Positions 10,429 to 18,773 of a DNA stretch of 64,000 nucleotides are shown here, piece after piece. This DNA comes from Yoonia sp. GPGPB17 (GTDB lineage: Bacteria; Pseudomonadota; Alphaproteobacteria; Rhodobacterales; Rhodobacteraceae), in contig NZ_JATACI010000002.1 in the NCBI RefSeq assembly GCF_037892195.1, forward strand, positions 1,488,001-1,552,000. Reading direction: 5' to 3'. The translations under genes were made by a program, and so were the position numbers. The notes under the pieces were generated by a model. That model did no database searches. It had not been told where the DNA came from and worked only from the letters and a program-made list of their open reading frames with translations. Each line of letters opens with the position of its first letter. Within the stretch, counting starts at the first letter, position 1.

Positions 10429-10558
10429 TGGCAGCTCAATCAAGGACGTCAGCCTGTCACTTGACCCAAGAAAGGCCGCATTGCAATGGGTCGGACCCAA
10501 TTGCTCCTTGGATTGAAACCCCATAGACACGGGACAATAGCAAATGCAGGAGACAATC

Positions 10559-11590
10559 ATGGATATCGCTGGCCGCAAGATAGGACCAAAGCATCCACCG
10601 CTGGTGATTGCCGAAATCGGGATCAATCACGGCGGCGATCTGGCCGTCGCCAAGGAAATGGTACGCCTTGCCGCTGGAGCGGGTTGCGAAATGATAAAAC
10701 ACCAGACCCACATCATCGAAGACGAGATGACCGAAGAGGCCAAACAGATATTCCCACCCAATGCCGATGTGTCAATCTGGGACGTCATGGCTGAATGCGC
10801 CCTGTCGCTGGAGGATGAGGCAGAGCTAAAGCGCTATACCGAAAGCCTTGGGATGATCTGGATCTCAACGCCATTTTCGCGCGCAGCGGCTGATTTTCTG
10901 AATGAACTGGACGTACCTGCCTTCAAAATCGGGTCAGGTGAGACCGATAACCTGCCCCTGATCCGGCACATTGCGCGGATGGGTAAACCGGTGATCATGT
11001 CAACCGGCATGCAAAGTATCGAGAGCATTCGCGCCTCGGTCGCGATCCTTGATGAGGCTGGGATCGACTATGCTTTGCTTGAGTGTACCAATCTTTATCC
11101 ATCACCACCCGAAATTGTATCTTTGCAAGGTGTGACTGACCTGAAACAGGCCTTCCCAAACGCCGCTGTGGGTTTCTCGGATCACTCCATCGGTCCCGAC
11201 ATGGCACTGGCGTCAGTGGCCCTTGGTGCTTGCATTCTGGAACGCCACTACACCGACACCCGCTATCGCAAGGGTCCTGATATCATCAATTCCATGGACC
11301 CGGCCGAATTGCGCCATATCATCGACCGTTCAAAAGAAATTCACACCGCGCTACATAACCCCAAGCAACGCACCAGCGCCGAAGAGGATGTCTATCGCTT
11401 TGCACGCGCCTCTGTCGTCGCGGACCGCGATCTGCCTGCAGGTCACGTGATCACCGAGGCCGATATCTGGGCACGCCGCCCGGGGTCCGGTGAGATTGCC
11501 GGGTATGATTTTGACAGGGTGGTCGGTAAGACGCTGACCCGTCCGGTGACACACAACACACAGTTGAAGTGGACAGATCTGGATGGCTGA
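10559..11590 (+). CDS. neuB: N-acetylneuraminate/nonulosonate synthase (NeuB family)
   Basis: A 343-aa enzyme that condenses phosphoenolpyruvate with a hexosamine-derived sugar to make a nine-carbon acid. The TIM-barrel NeuB domain (VIAEIGINHGGDL; KHQTHI; FKIGSGETDN; GFSDHSIG; ILERHYTDTR) is followed by a C-terminal SAF/antifreeze-like domain from about residue 280. Sequence alone does not settle sialic, legionaminic or pseudaminic specificity. ATG 10559 is chosen over 10544 because AGGAG (10548-10552) is 6 bases before it. Its stop overlaps the next gene by 8 bases, so genes 10559 to 14428 form an operon. Confidence 0.9.
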   Translation: MDIAGRKIGPKHPPLVIAEIGINHGGDLAVAKEMVRLAAGAGCEMIKHQTHIIEDEMTEEAKQIFPPNADVSIWDVMAECALSLEDEAELKRYTESLGMIWISTPFSRAAADFLNELDVPAFKIGSGETDNLPLIRHIARMGKPVIMSTGMQSIESIRASVAILDEAGIDYALLECTNLYPSPPEIVSLQGVTDLKQAFPNAAVGFSDHSIGPDMALASVALGACILERHYTDTRYRKGPDIINSMDPAELRHIIDRSKEIHTALHNPKQRTSAEEDVYRFARASVVADRDLPAGHVITEADIWARRPGSGEIAGYDFDRVVGKTLTRPVTHNTQLKWTDLDG

Positions 11591-12728
11591 GCCATTCACC
11601 TTTGTATGCCTTGATCCGCGCAAACAAAAGCGTGCGCGAATTGATAGGTGTCTTGCGCCGCTTGGCACTATCAATTGGATAAAAACACCCAAACTAAGCT
11701 TGCTAGACCGATCACAGGCTGTAGAGCGCGCTGAAACGGCGCTTATGGCCGGGCGGGGCGTTCACACACCGGGACCAAAACGCCAAATCTGGCATCGAAT
11801 TCTGCGCATGCAGTACAACGGAACGCGGCGCTACTTTGAAAAGCACCCTAACCATGTCGCTGTCGCGTGGAACGGCCTGAATGGCACGCGACGCGTCTTT
11901 ATGGACGCCGCCAAGGACGCTGGTGCCAAGACATTGTTCTTCGAACTGGGCCCATTTCCAGGTCGGATTACAGTTGATACGGCAGGCGTCAATTTTGCCA
12001 ACAGCCTGCCCCGCGAGGCGGCCTCTTACAAAAGCTGGCTTGTGCAAAGTAAGGTTGACCCAAATGATTGGCGCGCATTGGGAACAAGGATCAAGCAACG
12101 CACTCCCAACAAGCCACCTGCACCGACAGCAAGTTTACCGCCATTGACCGATCCCTTCATATTTGCCCCACTACAAGTTCCAGGTGATAGTCAGCTACGC
12201 CTCTTTGGCGGTAACTTCCGCACCGTCGACAGCTTTGTGGAAGCTTTGGTCGGATCGGCTAAGGCCTTGCCGGATGGCTGGCATCTGCGACTAAAAGAGC
12301 ACCCCAGCACGCCACCCTTTGTGGCTGACCGGTTGCGTGAAGCCCAAACAGCCATTTACCTCGACAATACGACCGACACGTTTGCACAGGTCGCTGCAAG
12401 CCGTGGGGTGTTGACCATCAACTCCTCAGTCGGTTTGGAGGCCATGTTCTTTGATAAACCCGTCTTGGCTTGCGGCCAGTGCTTTTGGGCAATCCCGGGC
12501 ATGGCTGATACAGCACCCGACCAAACGACATTGACCAGATCGCTGGCAAACGCCGCCGATTGGTCGTTTGACGCTGAAACGCGCAACGCTGTCATGAGTT
12601 TTCTCGATCAGATCTACTATCCCGCCGATGTACCTGGCAATGCGCACACGCCCCAACTCATCAGGGATCGCTTAGAAAAGACAGGTGCCTTTCGTTTTCT
12701 TGCACAACTACCCGCAGTGACGGCATGA
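11583..12728 (+). CDS. capsule polysaccharide transferase/export protein (KpsC/KpsS-like)
   Basis: A 381-aa protein, overlapping neuB by 8 bases and the next gene by 4. The C-terminal half carries the KpsC/KpsS-type features: GWHLRLKEHPST near residue 239 and INSSVGLEAMFFDKPVLACGQCFW near residue 280, which in Kps proteins forms part of a Kdo-transferase domain that builds the lipid-linked capsule anchor. The N-terminal part (HVAVAWNGLNGTRRVF) is also typical. Cytoplasmic, no signal. Its coding sequence looks slightly more AT-rich than the neighbouring housekeeping genes, which may mean the glycan cluster was acquired. Confidence 0.75.
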   Translation: MAEPFTFVCLDPRKQKRARIDRCLAPLGTINWIKTPKLSLLDRSQAVERAETALMAGRGVHTPGPKRQIWHRILRMQYNGTRRYFEKHPNHVAVAWNGLNGTRRVFMDAAKDAGAKTLFFELGPFPGRITVDTAGVNFANSLPREAASYKSWLVQSKVDPNDWRALGTRIKQRTPNKPPAPTASLPPLTDPFIFAPLQVPGDSQLRLFGGNFRTVDSFVEALVGSAKALPDGWHLRLKEHPSTPPFVADRLREAQTAIYLDNTTDTFAQVAASRGVLTINSSVGLEAMFFDKPVLACGQCFWAIPGMADTAPDQTTLTRSLANAADWSFDAETRNAVMSFLDQIYYPADVPGNAHTPQLIRDRLEKTGAFRFLAQLPAVTA

Positions 12729-13651
12729 TCTGGCCATTTGGAAAACCAGCGCCTGCCCGCGCGAGCCGCATAGCAATCCGACCACCGGTTGCCGAAGCTT
12801 CGCGCGCACCGTTAGCTCTGGTTCTTATTGCGCGAAATGAAGCGCGCCGCATTGGCGATTGGCTGACCTTTCACGCCCTTGCGGGTGTGTCGCATGTATA
12901 TCTCTACGACAATGGCTCGACCGACGAGACCGCACAAATCGCAAGCGCTTTCAACGGCTGCGCTGTAACGGTCATACCCTGGAGGCTGGATACATCCGAG
13001 GCAAAAAGCGGCATGATCCTACCTCGGCAGATCATTGCTTACGCACATGCCATCTGCACGTTTGGCGGCGCGTATCAACGGATGGGTTTTATTGACACGG
13101 ACGAATATCTGGTGCCGCGCGCGGCGAAGACACTGCCCGAGGCGTTATCCGGCATGGATAGTCCCAACATCTCGTTGCCGTGGACAATGTTCGGTCATAG
13201 CGGCCACAGGACCGTATCAGAAGATGCCGTCCCATTTGCGTTTCAGTATCGTGCAGCAGCAGCGACCGGGCCGTTGCTCAACTTCAAATGCATCGTTGAT
13301 CCCTGTAACGTTACGCAGGTCAGCACTCACAAATTTCATACGGCCTCGGATGGCAACATGAGTGCAAATACTCTAGGGTTCAAAGCACCAAATACCAAAC
13401 GGTCTGACGCATTCGTCACTCAAGACGTTATCCAGTTAAATCACTATTATCTGATGTCAGAAGCAGAAATGCAGGCCAAGCTATCGGGTCCAGCTGTGTC
13501 TGGGTCAGCCCGCGACCAACGTGCGGCAGCGATCATGCGTAAAGCTGCGCTAATCGAAAAAGCACCAGTTCAGGATACGTCTGCCGTCGATTTTCTAGCC
13601 CGGCACGGGATCGAAAGCTCAAGCGAACTTAGATCACGTTTTACCGGCTAG
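12725..13651 (+). CDS. glycosyltransferase (GT92/GT2-like)
   Basis: A 308-aa protein whose core LVLIARNEARRIGDWLTFHA, YLYDNGSTDET and FIDTDEYLVP (DxD metal site) matches the GT92 (former DUF23) group of GT-A glycosyltransferases. GT92 enzymes are known as galactosyltransferases in eukaryotes; bacterial members act in surface glycans. A histidine-containing segment HKFHT near residue 205 and LNHYYLMS near residue 240 are further family features. ATGA overlap with the gene before it. The sugar and acceptor are unknown. Confidence 0.78.
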   Translation: MIWPFGKPAPARASRIAIRPPVAEASRAPLALVLIARNEARRIGDWLTFHALAGVSHVYLYDNGSTDETAQIASAFNGCAVTVIPWRLDTSEAKSGMILPRQIIAYAHAICTFGGAYQRMGFIDTDEYLVPRAAKTLPEALSGMDSPNISLPWTMFGHSGHRTVSEDAVPFAFQYRAAAATGPLLNFKCIVDPCNVTQVSTHKFHTASDGNMSANTLGFKAPNTKRSDAFVTQDVIQLNHYYLMSEAEMQAKLSGPAVSGSARDQRAAAIMRKAALIEKAPVQDTSAVDFLARHGIESSSELRSRFTG

Positions 13652-13669
13652 CGTATCCAAAGGATTGTC

Positions 13670-14428
13670 ATGAAGTTACATTTCCAACACCTGCGCCGCA
13701 CCGATAACATTGGCGATCAAGCCTGTTCGCCATATGACTATTTCGATTGGGGCGATGCGACCGTTTCAGACCTGCGTGACAATGATACCCCCGCCTATGA
13801 CATCGGTGTTTACGGTGGTGGCAAGATATTCCGCGGCTTGGCGACCTACGCTGGCGTAAGGCAGCCCAAAAGTGCGCTAAACATCGCGTGGGGTGTGAGT
13901 ACGGTACAATCATTCCCGATCTCGATGCGGTACATGCAAGCCCGTAGACGGATGTCTATCGTTGGGTCCCGCGACTATGGCGACACGCGTTTCAGATATG
14001 CGCCCTGCGCCAGCTGCATGTCCCAGATTTTTGACGCGCCACCGGCACCCGAACACAACGTCGTTTTCTACGCCCATGCCGGTAAGACATCAAAGATGGG
14101 AATTACAATACCGAATGATATACCTGTTACCGACAATCATGCCGCTTCACTGCAGCAAGCACTTGCTTTCATTGCCAGTGGTAAAATCGTTATCTCAAAC
14201 TCCTACCACGGCGTTTATTGGGGGCTCCTGATGGGACGCAAGGTGCTCTGCCTACCGTTTTCGAACAAATTCGGCGGCTATCGTCTGCCACCTCACTACG
14301 CCACGGCGAAAAACTGGCAGAACGAGATAAGAAATGCCGTCGCTCAGCCGGACATGCTGGGATTGGTACGAGCGGCAACATTGGATTTCAAGGCGATGGT
14401 CGACGACCATATCGCTGCCCGCTCATAA
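13670..14428 (+). CDS. polysaccharide pyruvyltransferase-like protein
   Basis: A 252-aa protein. The N-terminus RRTDNIGDQACSPYDYF, the loop VYGGGKIF and the C-terminal SNSYHGVYWGLLMGRKVLCLPF are hallmarks of polysaccharide pyruvyltransferase-family proteins, which add a pyruvate ketal to glycans using phosphoenolpyruvate. It is shorter than typical members (300-380 aa), and the middle is reduced. AAGGATTG precedes ATG 13670. Last gene of the glycan operon, 18 bases after the glycosyltransferase. Confidence 0.72.
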   Translation: MKLHFQHLRRTDNIGDQACSPYDYFDWGDATVSDLRDNDTPAYDIGVYGGGKIFRGLATYAGVRQPKSALNIAWGVSTVQSFPISMRYMQARRRMSIVGSRDYGDTRFRYAPCASCMSQIFDAPPAPEHNVVFYAHAGKTSKMGITIPNDIPVTDNHAASLQQALAFIASGKIVISNSYHGVYWGLLMGRKVLCLPFSNKFGGYRLPPHYATAKNWQNEIRNAVAQPDMLGLVRAATLDFKAMVDDHIAARS

Positions 14429-14496
14429 CAACTGCAGCCATGCGCTATGCAAATGTTCGGAATGTCTGGGAAGGCATCTTGCCAGCCTCAATACAA

Positions 14497-14511
14497 GAAC
14501 ATAACATGAAC
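14497..14511 (+). promoter_or_regulatory. LexA (SOS) box
   Basis: GAAC-ATAACAT-GAAC is a perfect copy of the alphaproteobacterial LexA operator GTTC-N7-GTTC read on the other strand. It ends 2 bases before the ATG (14514) of the radical-SAM DNA-repair gene, where bound repressor would block initiation. Repressor binding itself is inference, but both the match and the function of the downstream gene agree with SOS control. Confidence 0.75.
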
Positions 14512-14513
14512 AT

Positions 14514-15749
14514 ATGGCCCGGCTCGACCTCTCTCAAAAACTCGCGATCCTGAGCGACGCCGCTCGTTATGATGCGTCCTGTGCATCCAGCGGCACAACG
14601 CGCCGCGACAGCCGGGATGGAAAAGGGTTGGGATCAACCGAAGGGTCGGGGATTTGTCACGCCTACGCCCCTGACGGGCGCTGCATCAGCCTGTTGAAGA
14701 TTCTGATGACGAATTTCTGCATCTACGACTGCGCCTATTGCATCAACCGGGTGTCCTCAAACGTGCAGCGGGCCCGATTTTCTGTCGATGAGGTGGTCCA
14801 GTTGACGATCGAGTTCTATCGCCGCAATTACATCGAAGGCCTGTTTCTGTCGTCTGGCATCATCCAGTCACCCGACAAAACCATGGAAGATATGCTGCGC
14901 ATCGCCAAACGCCTGCGTGAAGTCGAGCATTTTCGCGGCTACATCCACCTCAAAACGATTCCTGATGCTGCACCGGAATTGATCGAGCAGGCCGGTCTTT
15001 ATGCAGACCGGCTATCCATCAACGTCGAGTTACCGACCGACAACAGCGTCAAAGCCTATGCACCCGAAAAGAACCCCGCCACGATCCGCAAGGCGATGGG
15101 CGATGTGAAATCGCGCACGGATGTCGCAGGTGAGCGCAGCTATACGGGCAAACGCGCCAAGCGGTTTGTTCCGGCGGGGCAATCGACACAGATGATTGTA
15201 GGGGCCGATATGTCCACCGATGCCACAATCCTTGGGCAATCAACCCGGCTTTACGGTGACTACAAACTCAAGCGGGTTTACTATTCGGCATTCTCACCGA
15301 TCCCGGATGCGACAGCGAAACTGCCCCTGATCAAGCCGCCCTTGGCGCGTGAACACCGGCTTTATCAAGCGGATTGGTTGCTACGTTTTTATGGTTTCGG
15401 CGTTGCTGAAATCACAGCAGCACGCCCCGATGGAAACCTTGATCTGGATATTGACCCAAAACTGGCGTGGGCCTTGCAAAACCGCGCACAATTCCCGGTT
15501 GATGTGAACCGGGCCAGCAAGGAGATGCTGCTGCGTATCCCCGGTTTTGGTACCCGCACCGTCGGCCGCATCCTCTCGACGCGACGGCACCGGCGCTTGC
15601 GTTATGACGACCTGCTACGCATGGGGGCGTCGCTGAAGAAGGCGCAGGCCTTTATCACGGCACGGGATTGGTCCCCCGGCGGCCTGACAGATAGTGCCAC
15701 CCTGCGCGCCCGGTTTACCCCACCCCCTGAACAGTTGAGCCTTTTGTGA
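14514..15749 (+). CDS. putative DNA modification/repair radical SAM protein
   Basis: A 411-aa protein. The radical-SAM iron-sulfur motif is C-IYD-C-AY-C near residue 75. The C-terminal third holds helix-hairpin-helix DNA-binding motifs (VNRASKEMLLRIPGFGTRTVGRIL). This matches the family of radical SAM proteins linked to uracil-DNA glycosylase-like proteins (TIGR03916), whose reaction is not established. A LexA box lies just before the start, and the next gene overlaps its stop (TGATG), so the pair is one SOS-type operon. No UDG domain is encoded nearby. Confidence 0.88.
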   Translation: MARLDLSQKLAILSDAARYDASCASSGTTRRDSRDGKGLGSTEGSGICHAYAPDGRCISLLKILMTNFCIYDCAYCINRVSSNVQRARFSVDEVVQLTIEFYRRNYIEGLFLSSGIIQSPDKTMEDMLRIAKRLREVEHFRGYIHLKTIPDAAPELIEQAGLYADRLSINVELPTDNSVKAYAPEKNPATIRKAMGDVKSRTDVAGERSYTGKRAKRFVPAGQSTQMIVGADMSTDATILGQSTRLYGDYKLKRVYYSAFSPIPDATAKLPLIKPPLAREHRLYQADWLLRFYGFGVAEITAARPDGNLDLDIDPKLAWALQNRAQFPVDVNRASKEMLLRIPGFGTRTVGRILSTRRHRRLRYDDLLRMGASLKKAQAFITARDWSPGGLTDSATLRARFTPPPEQLSLL

Positions 15750-16591
15750 TGTACACCGTCCCCCTGCCCCGGATTGGCACTGACATCGCGTGGCGTGATG
15801 CGGCCAAACGGCTGATTGGCGTCGGCGTATCACCCGAAGATATCCTTTGGGACTTCGACAATGAAATGGGCGAACTCTTTGCGACAGCCACACCGTTGCC
15901 GCCTCTCACCCGGCGGATTAAAGCGCCGCAAAGTTTTGTGGACATGGCAAACTGGGTGGTCTGGCACAAGGATCCGCAACGCTTTGCCCGGCTTTATGCG
16001 CTGCTGTGGCGGCTGCGCCATCAGCCCGGCCTGATGCAGGATCGTGCGGACCCAGATCTTGCCAAGCTGCGCCAGATGGAAAAGGGCGTGCATCGCTGCA
16101 AACACAAGATGAAGGCCTTTGTACGCTTTCGCGACTTGCGCCAGGGCGGCACGCGGCGCAGCTTTGCGGCATGGTTTGAGCCGACGCATCACACAGTTGA
16201 ACCAACTGCCCCCTTCTTTGCCCGCCGCTTTGCCGACATGGATTGGATGATCGCAACGCCGGATGTGACGGCGCAGTTTGTGGATGGCAACCTGTCGTTC
16301 CATCCCGGCCAGCCCAAACCCGACCTGCCCGAGGACGCAACAGAGGCGTTATGGGGCACGTACTTTTGCAACATCTTCAATCCGGCGCGGTTGAAGGTGA
16401 GCGCAATGACATCCGAGATGCCCAAGAAGTATTGGAAAAACTTGCCCGAGGCACAGCATATTCAGGGCCTGATTGCGGGGGCCGAGGCGAAGGTACAGCA
16501 GATGCAGGACAATGTGCCGACGCTGCCGCCAAAGCGCGCCGCTGCTATTCGCAAGCAGTTGGGCAAGTCGGCTGAAAAAGACGATGAATGA
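15749..16591 (+). CDS. DUF4130 protein, partner of the radical SAM repair protein
   Basis: A 280-aa protein matching the family found next to the radical SAM gene (TIGR03915/DUF4130): DILWDFDNEM early, FARLYALLWRLR near residue 89, HKMKAFVRFRD near residue 119, FFARRFADMDWMIATPD near residue 154. In many Rhodobacteraceae the same protein is fused to a C-terminal uracil-DNA glycosylase-like (UdgX-type) domain and reaches about 480 aa. Here it ends after a lysine-rich tail and ychF follows within 60 bp, so the glycosylase domain is absent rather than shifted out of frame. GTG 15746 is an alternative start. Confidence 0.82.
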   Translation: MYTVPLPRIGTDIAWRDAAKRLIGVGVSPEDILWDFDNEMGELFATATPLPPLTRRIKAPQSFVDMANWVVWHKDPQRFARLYALLWRLRHQPGLMQDRADPDLAKLRQMEKGVHRCKHKMKAFVRFRDLRQGGTRRSFAAWFEPTHHTVEPTAPFFARRFADMDWMIATPDVTAQFVDGNLSFHPGQPKPDLPEDATEALWGTYFCNIFNPARLKVSAMTSEMPKKYWKNLPEAQHIQGLIAGAEAKVQQMQDNVPTLPPKRAAAIRKQLGKSAEKDDE

Positions 16592-16649
16592 AGCGAGGAC
16601 TACTGCTTCAGTTTTCAAACATCAGGCAATGATCGTATGGCGGATCTAT

Positions 16650-17747
16650 CTAGGTGTTGAACAAGAAGTGCATCACATCGCCGTCTTTGACGATGTATGC
16701 TTTGCCCTCTGCCCGCATTTTACCCGCTTCCTTGGCGGGTTGTTCACCGCCCAACGTCACGAAGTCGTCGTAGGCAATCGTCTCGGCCCGAATAAAGCCA
16801 CGCTCGAAGTCACCATGGATGACGCCCGCCGCTTGTGGCGCTGACGTGCCTTCTTTGATCGTCCAGGCGCGTGCCTCTTTAGGACCAACCGTAAAATAGG
16901 TCTGCAAATGCAGCAACTCGTACCCGGCACGGATCAACCGATCGAGGCCAGCTTCTTCGAGCCCCATTTCTTCGAGAAACATCTCGGCCTCGTCGGCTTC
17001 AAGCTGGCTAATTTCTTCTTCAATGCGTGCCGAGATCACAACGTGTGAGTTCCCTTGCGCCGCCGCCATCTCGGCCACCCGCGCCGACTGGCTATTGCCC
17101 GAACCTGCACTGTCCTCTTCAACATTGCAGACATAAAGCACCGGTTTGGTGGTCAAAAGTTGCAGCATTTTCCACGCTTTTGCGTCGTCGGAATCCACTT
17201 CAACGGTGCGGGCGGGTTTGCCGTCTTCCAATGCCGCCTGCGCCATCTCGAGCAGCTTCACCTGCTGTACCGCCTCCTTGTCACCACCGCGCACCTTGCG
17301 CACGAGGTTCTGCATACGCTTTTCGATACTCTCCAAATCCGCCAGCATCAGCTCGGTTTCAATCACTTCTGCGTCTACGACCGGATCAACACGACCCTCG
17401 ACATGGGTGATATCATCATCTTCAAAACACCGCAGCACATGGGCGATGGCATCACATTCGCGAATATTGGCAAGGAACTGGTTTCCGAGACCCTCACCCT
17501 TGCTGGCGCCTTTCACCAGGCCTGCAATATCAACGAAGGTCATACGCGTCGGGATGATCTGTTTGGAAGAAGCGATTGCGGCCAGCTTGTCCAAGCGCGC
17601 GTCCGGGACAGCCACGTCGCCCACATTTGGTTCAATCGTGCAAAACGGGAAGTTGGCCGCTTGCGCGGCAGCCGTCTTGGTCAGCGCATTAAACAAGGTT
17701 GATTTGCCCACATTCGGCAAACCCACAATACCCATTTTGAAACCCAT
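16650..17747 (-). CDS. ychF: YchF family ATPase
   Basis: A 365-aa OBG-family P-loop protein; YchF binds ATP rather than GTP and associates with ribosomes and the oxidative-stress response. G1 motif GLPNVGKST near residue 9, G3 [14 protein letters not shown] near residue 73, and the C-terminal TGS domain ([15 protein letters not shown], about residue 280 onward) ending in MHFLFNT. Full length for the family. AGGAG lies 7 bases before ATG 17747. Convergent with the SOS operon, divergent from trpA. Confidence 0.97.
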   Translation of the reverse strand: MGFKMGIVGLPNVGKSTLFNALTKTAAAQAANFPFCTIEPNVGDVAVPDARLDKLAAIASSKQIIPTRMTFVDIAGLVKGASKGEGLGNQFLANIRECDAIAHVLRCFEDDDITHVEGRVDPVVDAEVIETELMLADLESIEKRMQNLVRKVRGGDKEAVQQVKLLEMAQAALEDGKPARTVEVDSDDAKAWKMLQLLTTKPVLYVCNVEEDSAGSGNSQSARVAEMAAAQGNSHVVISARIEEEISQLEADEAEMFLEEMGLEEAGLDRLIRAGYELLHLQTYFTVGPKEARAWTIKEGTSAPQAAGVIHGDFERGFIRAETIAYDDFVTLGGEQPAKEAGKMRAEGKAYIVKDGDVMHFLFNT

Positions 17748-17885
17748 CGCGGCTCTCCTTTGATCCTGCCCGCGCTTCTAGGGGCGGACGGGCACAGGCG
17801 CAAGCGGCATGGGGTGTGCACTCTGCCATTGATTTTCCGCACGCCTTCAAGCAAACCACATCAAGTTTGCAGACCGGGGACCAAG

Positions 17886-18677
17886 ATGAGCAGAATCGAC
17901 GCGAAATTTGCGCAGTTGCGCGCGCAGGGAAAGAAAGCTTTTGTAGCTTATGTCATGGCTGGCGATCCTGACTATGACACCGGTCTAAAGATCGTCAAAG
18001 GCTTACCCGCGGCAGGCGTCGACATCATTGAGCTTGGCATGCCATTTACCGATCCCATGGCGGACGGACCAACCATTCAACTTGCGGGGCAGCGCGCGTT
18101 AGAAGCCGGGCAGGACCTGGAAAAGACGCTGCAATATGCACGCGAGCTGCGCAAAGAAGACGACATCACACCAATTGTGATGATGGGCTATTACAATCCA
18201 ATTTACTCACGCGGCGTCGATACGTTTCTGGCAGACGCCAAAGACGCGGGCATTGATGGTCTGATCATTGTTGATCTGCCGCCTGAGGAGGATGAGGAAC
18301 TCTGCATCCCGGCCCAAAACGCAGGTATCAACTTCATCCGCCTTGCGACCCCGACAACGGATGACAAACGCCTGCCCGCCGTTCTGAAAAACACCTCTGG
18401 CTTTGTCTATTACGTCTCTGTGACCGGCATTACCGGCTCCGCCGAGGCGCAGGCTGGCGATGTCGGCCCGGAGGTCGCGCGTATCAAAGCGCAGACGGAT
18501 TTGCCTGTGATCGTTGGCTTTGGCATCAAGACACCAGGCGCCGCAGAGGCCATCGCGAAGATCGCCGATGGTGCGGTTGTCGGCTCTGCCATTGTGGAAA
18601 AGATTGGCGCGGGCGAAAGCGCTGATGATGTGCTCACATTCGTGAAGTCCCTTGCGGATGGCACCCACCGCGGTTGA
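17886..18677 (+). CDS. trpA: tryptophan synthase alpha chain
   Basis: A 263-aa TIM-barrel enzyme that splits indole-3-glycerol phosphate to indole, handed to TrpB. The catalytic Glu49 ([11 protein letters not shown]) and Asp60 stand at their usual places, and the phosphate-binding [10 protein letters not shown] near residue 213 is intact. ATG 17886 fits the family start ([11 protein letters not shown]); codons upstream are unrelated. trpB and trpF lie 16-18 kb away on the opposite strand, the split trp arrangement common in Rhodobacterales. Confidence 0.97.
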   Translation: MSRIDAKFAQLRAQGKKAFVAYVMAGDPDYDTGLKIVKGLPAAGVDIIELGMPFTDPMADGPTIQLAGQRALEAGQDLEKTLQYARELRKEDDITPIVMMGYYNPIYSRGVDTFLADAKDAGIDGLIIVDLPPEEDEELCIPAQNAGINFIRLATPTTDDKRLPAVLKNTSGFVYYVSVTGITGSAEAQAGDVGPEVARIKAQTDLPVIVGFGIKTPGAAEAIAKIADGAVVGSAIVEKIGAGESADDVLTFVKSLADGTHRG

Positions 18678-18696
18678 TCGACACATTCGTTCTGAT

Positions 18697-18710
18697 TTGA
18701 TTCACATCAA
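18697..18710. promoter_or_regulatory. FNR/FnrL box upstream of lldD
   Basis: TTGAT-TCAC-ATCAA is a perfect match to the FNR consensus TTGAT-N4-ATCAA. It ends 63 bases before the lldD start and 20 bases after trpA, so it most likely sets oxygen-dependent expression of lldD. Activation versus repression cannot be told without the transcription start. Confidence 0.75.
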
Positions 18711-18773
18711 AGCAGGGACTTGCGAAAAACCTCTAAATCGGTAATAAATAGTTACCAATTCAAGGATTTCGCC

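Noticed and set aside
10429-10626. Longer start for the tyrosine phosphatase (ATG 10524 or upstream)
   Set aside because: It would leave only about 20-35 bases to the divergent neuB start, and the extra residues do not look like the family.
17055-17763. Plus-strand open frames of 200 or more codons opposite ychF
   Set aside because: ychF is full length with all motifs; the antisense frames have no recognisable domain or ribosome site.
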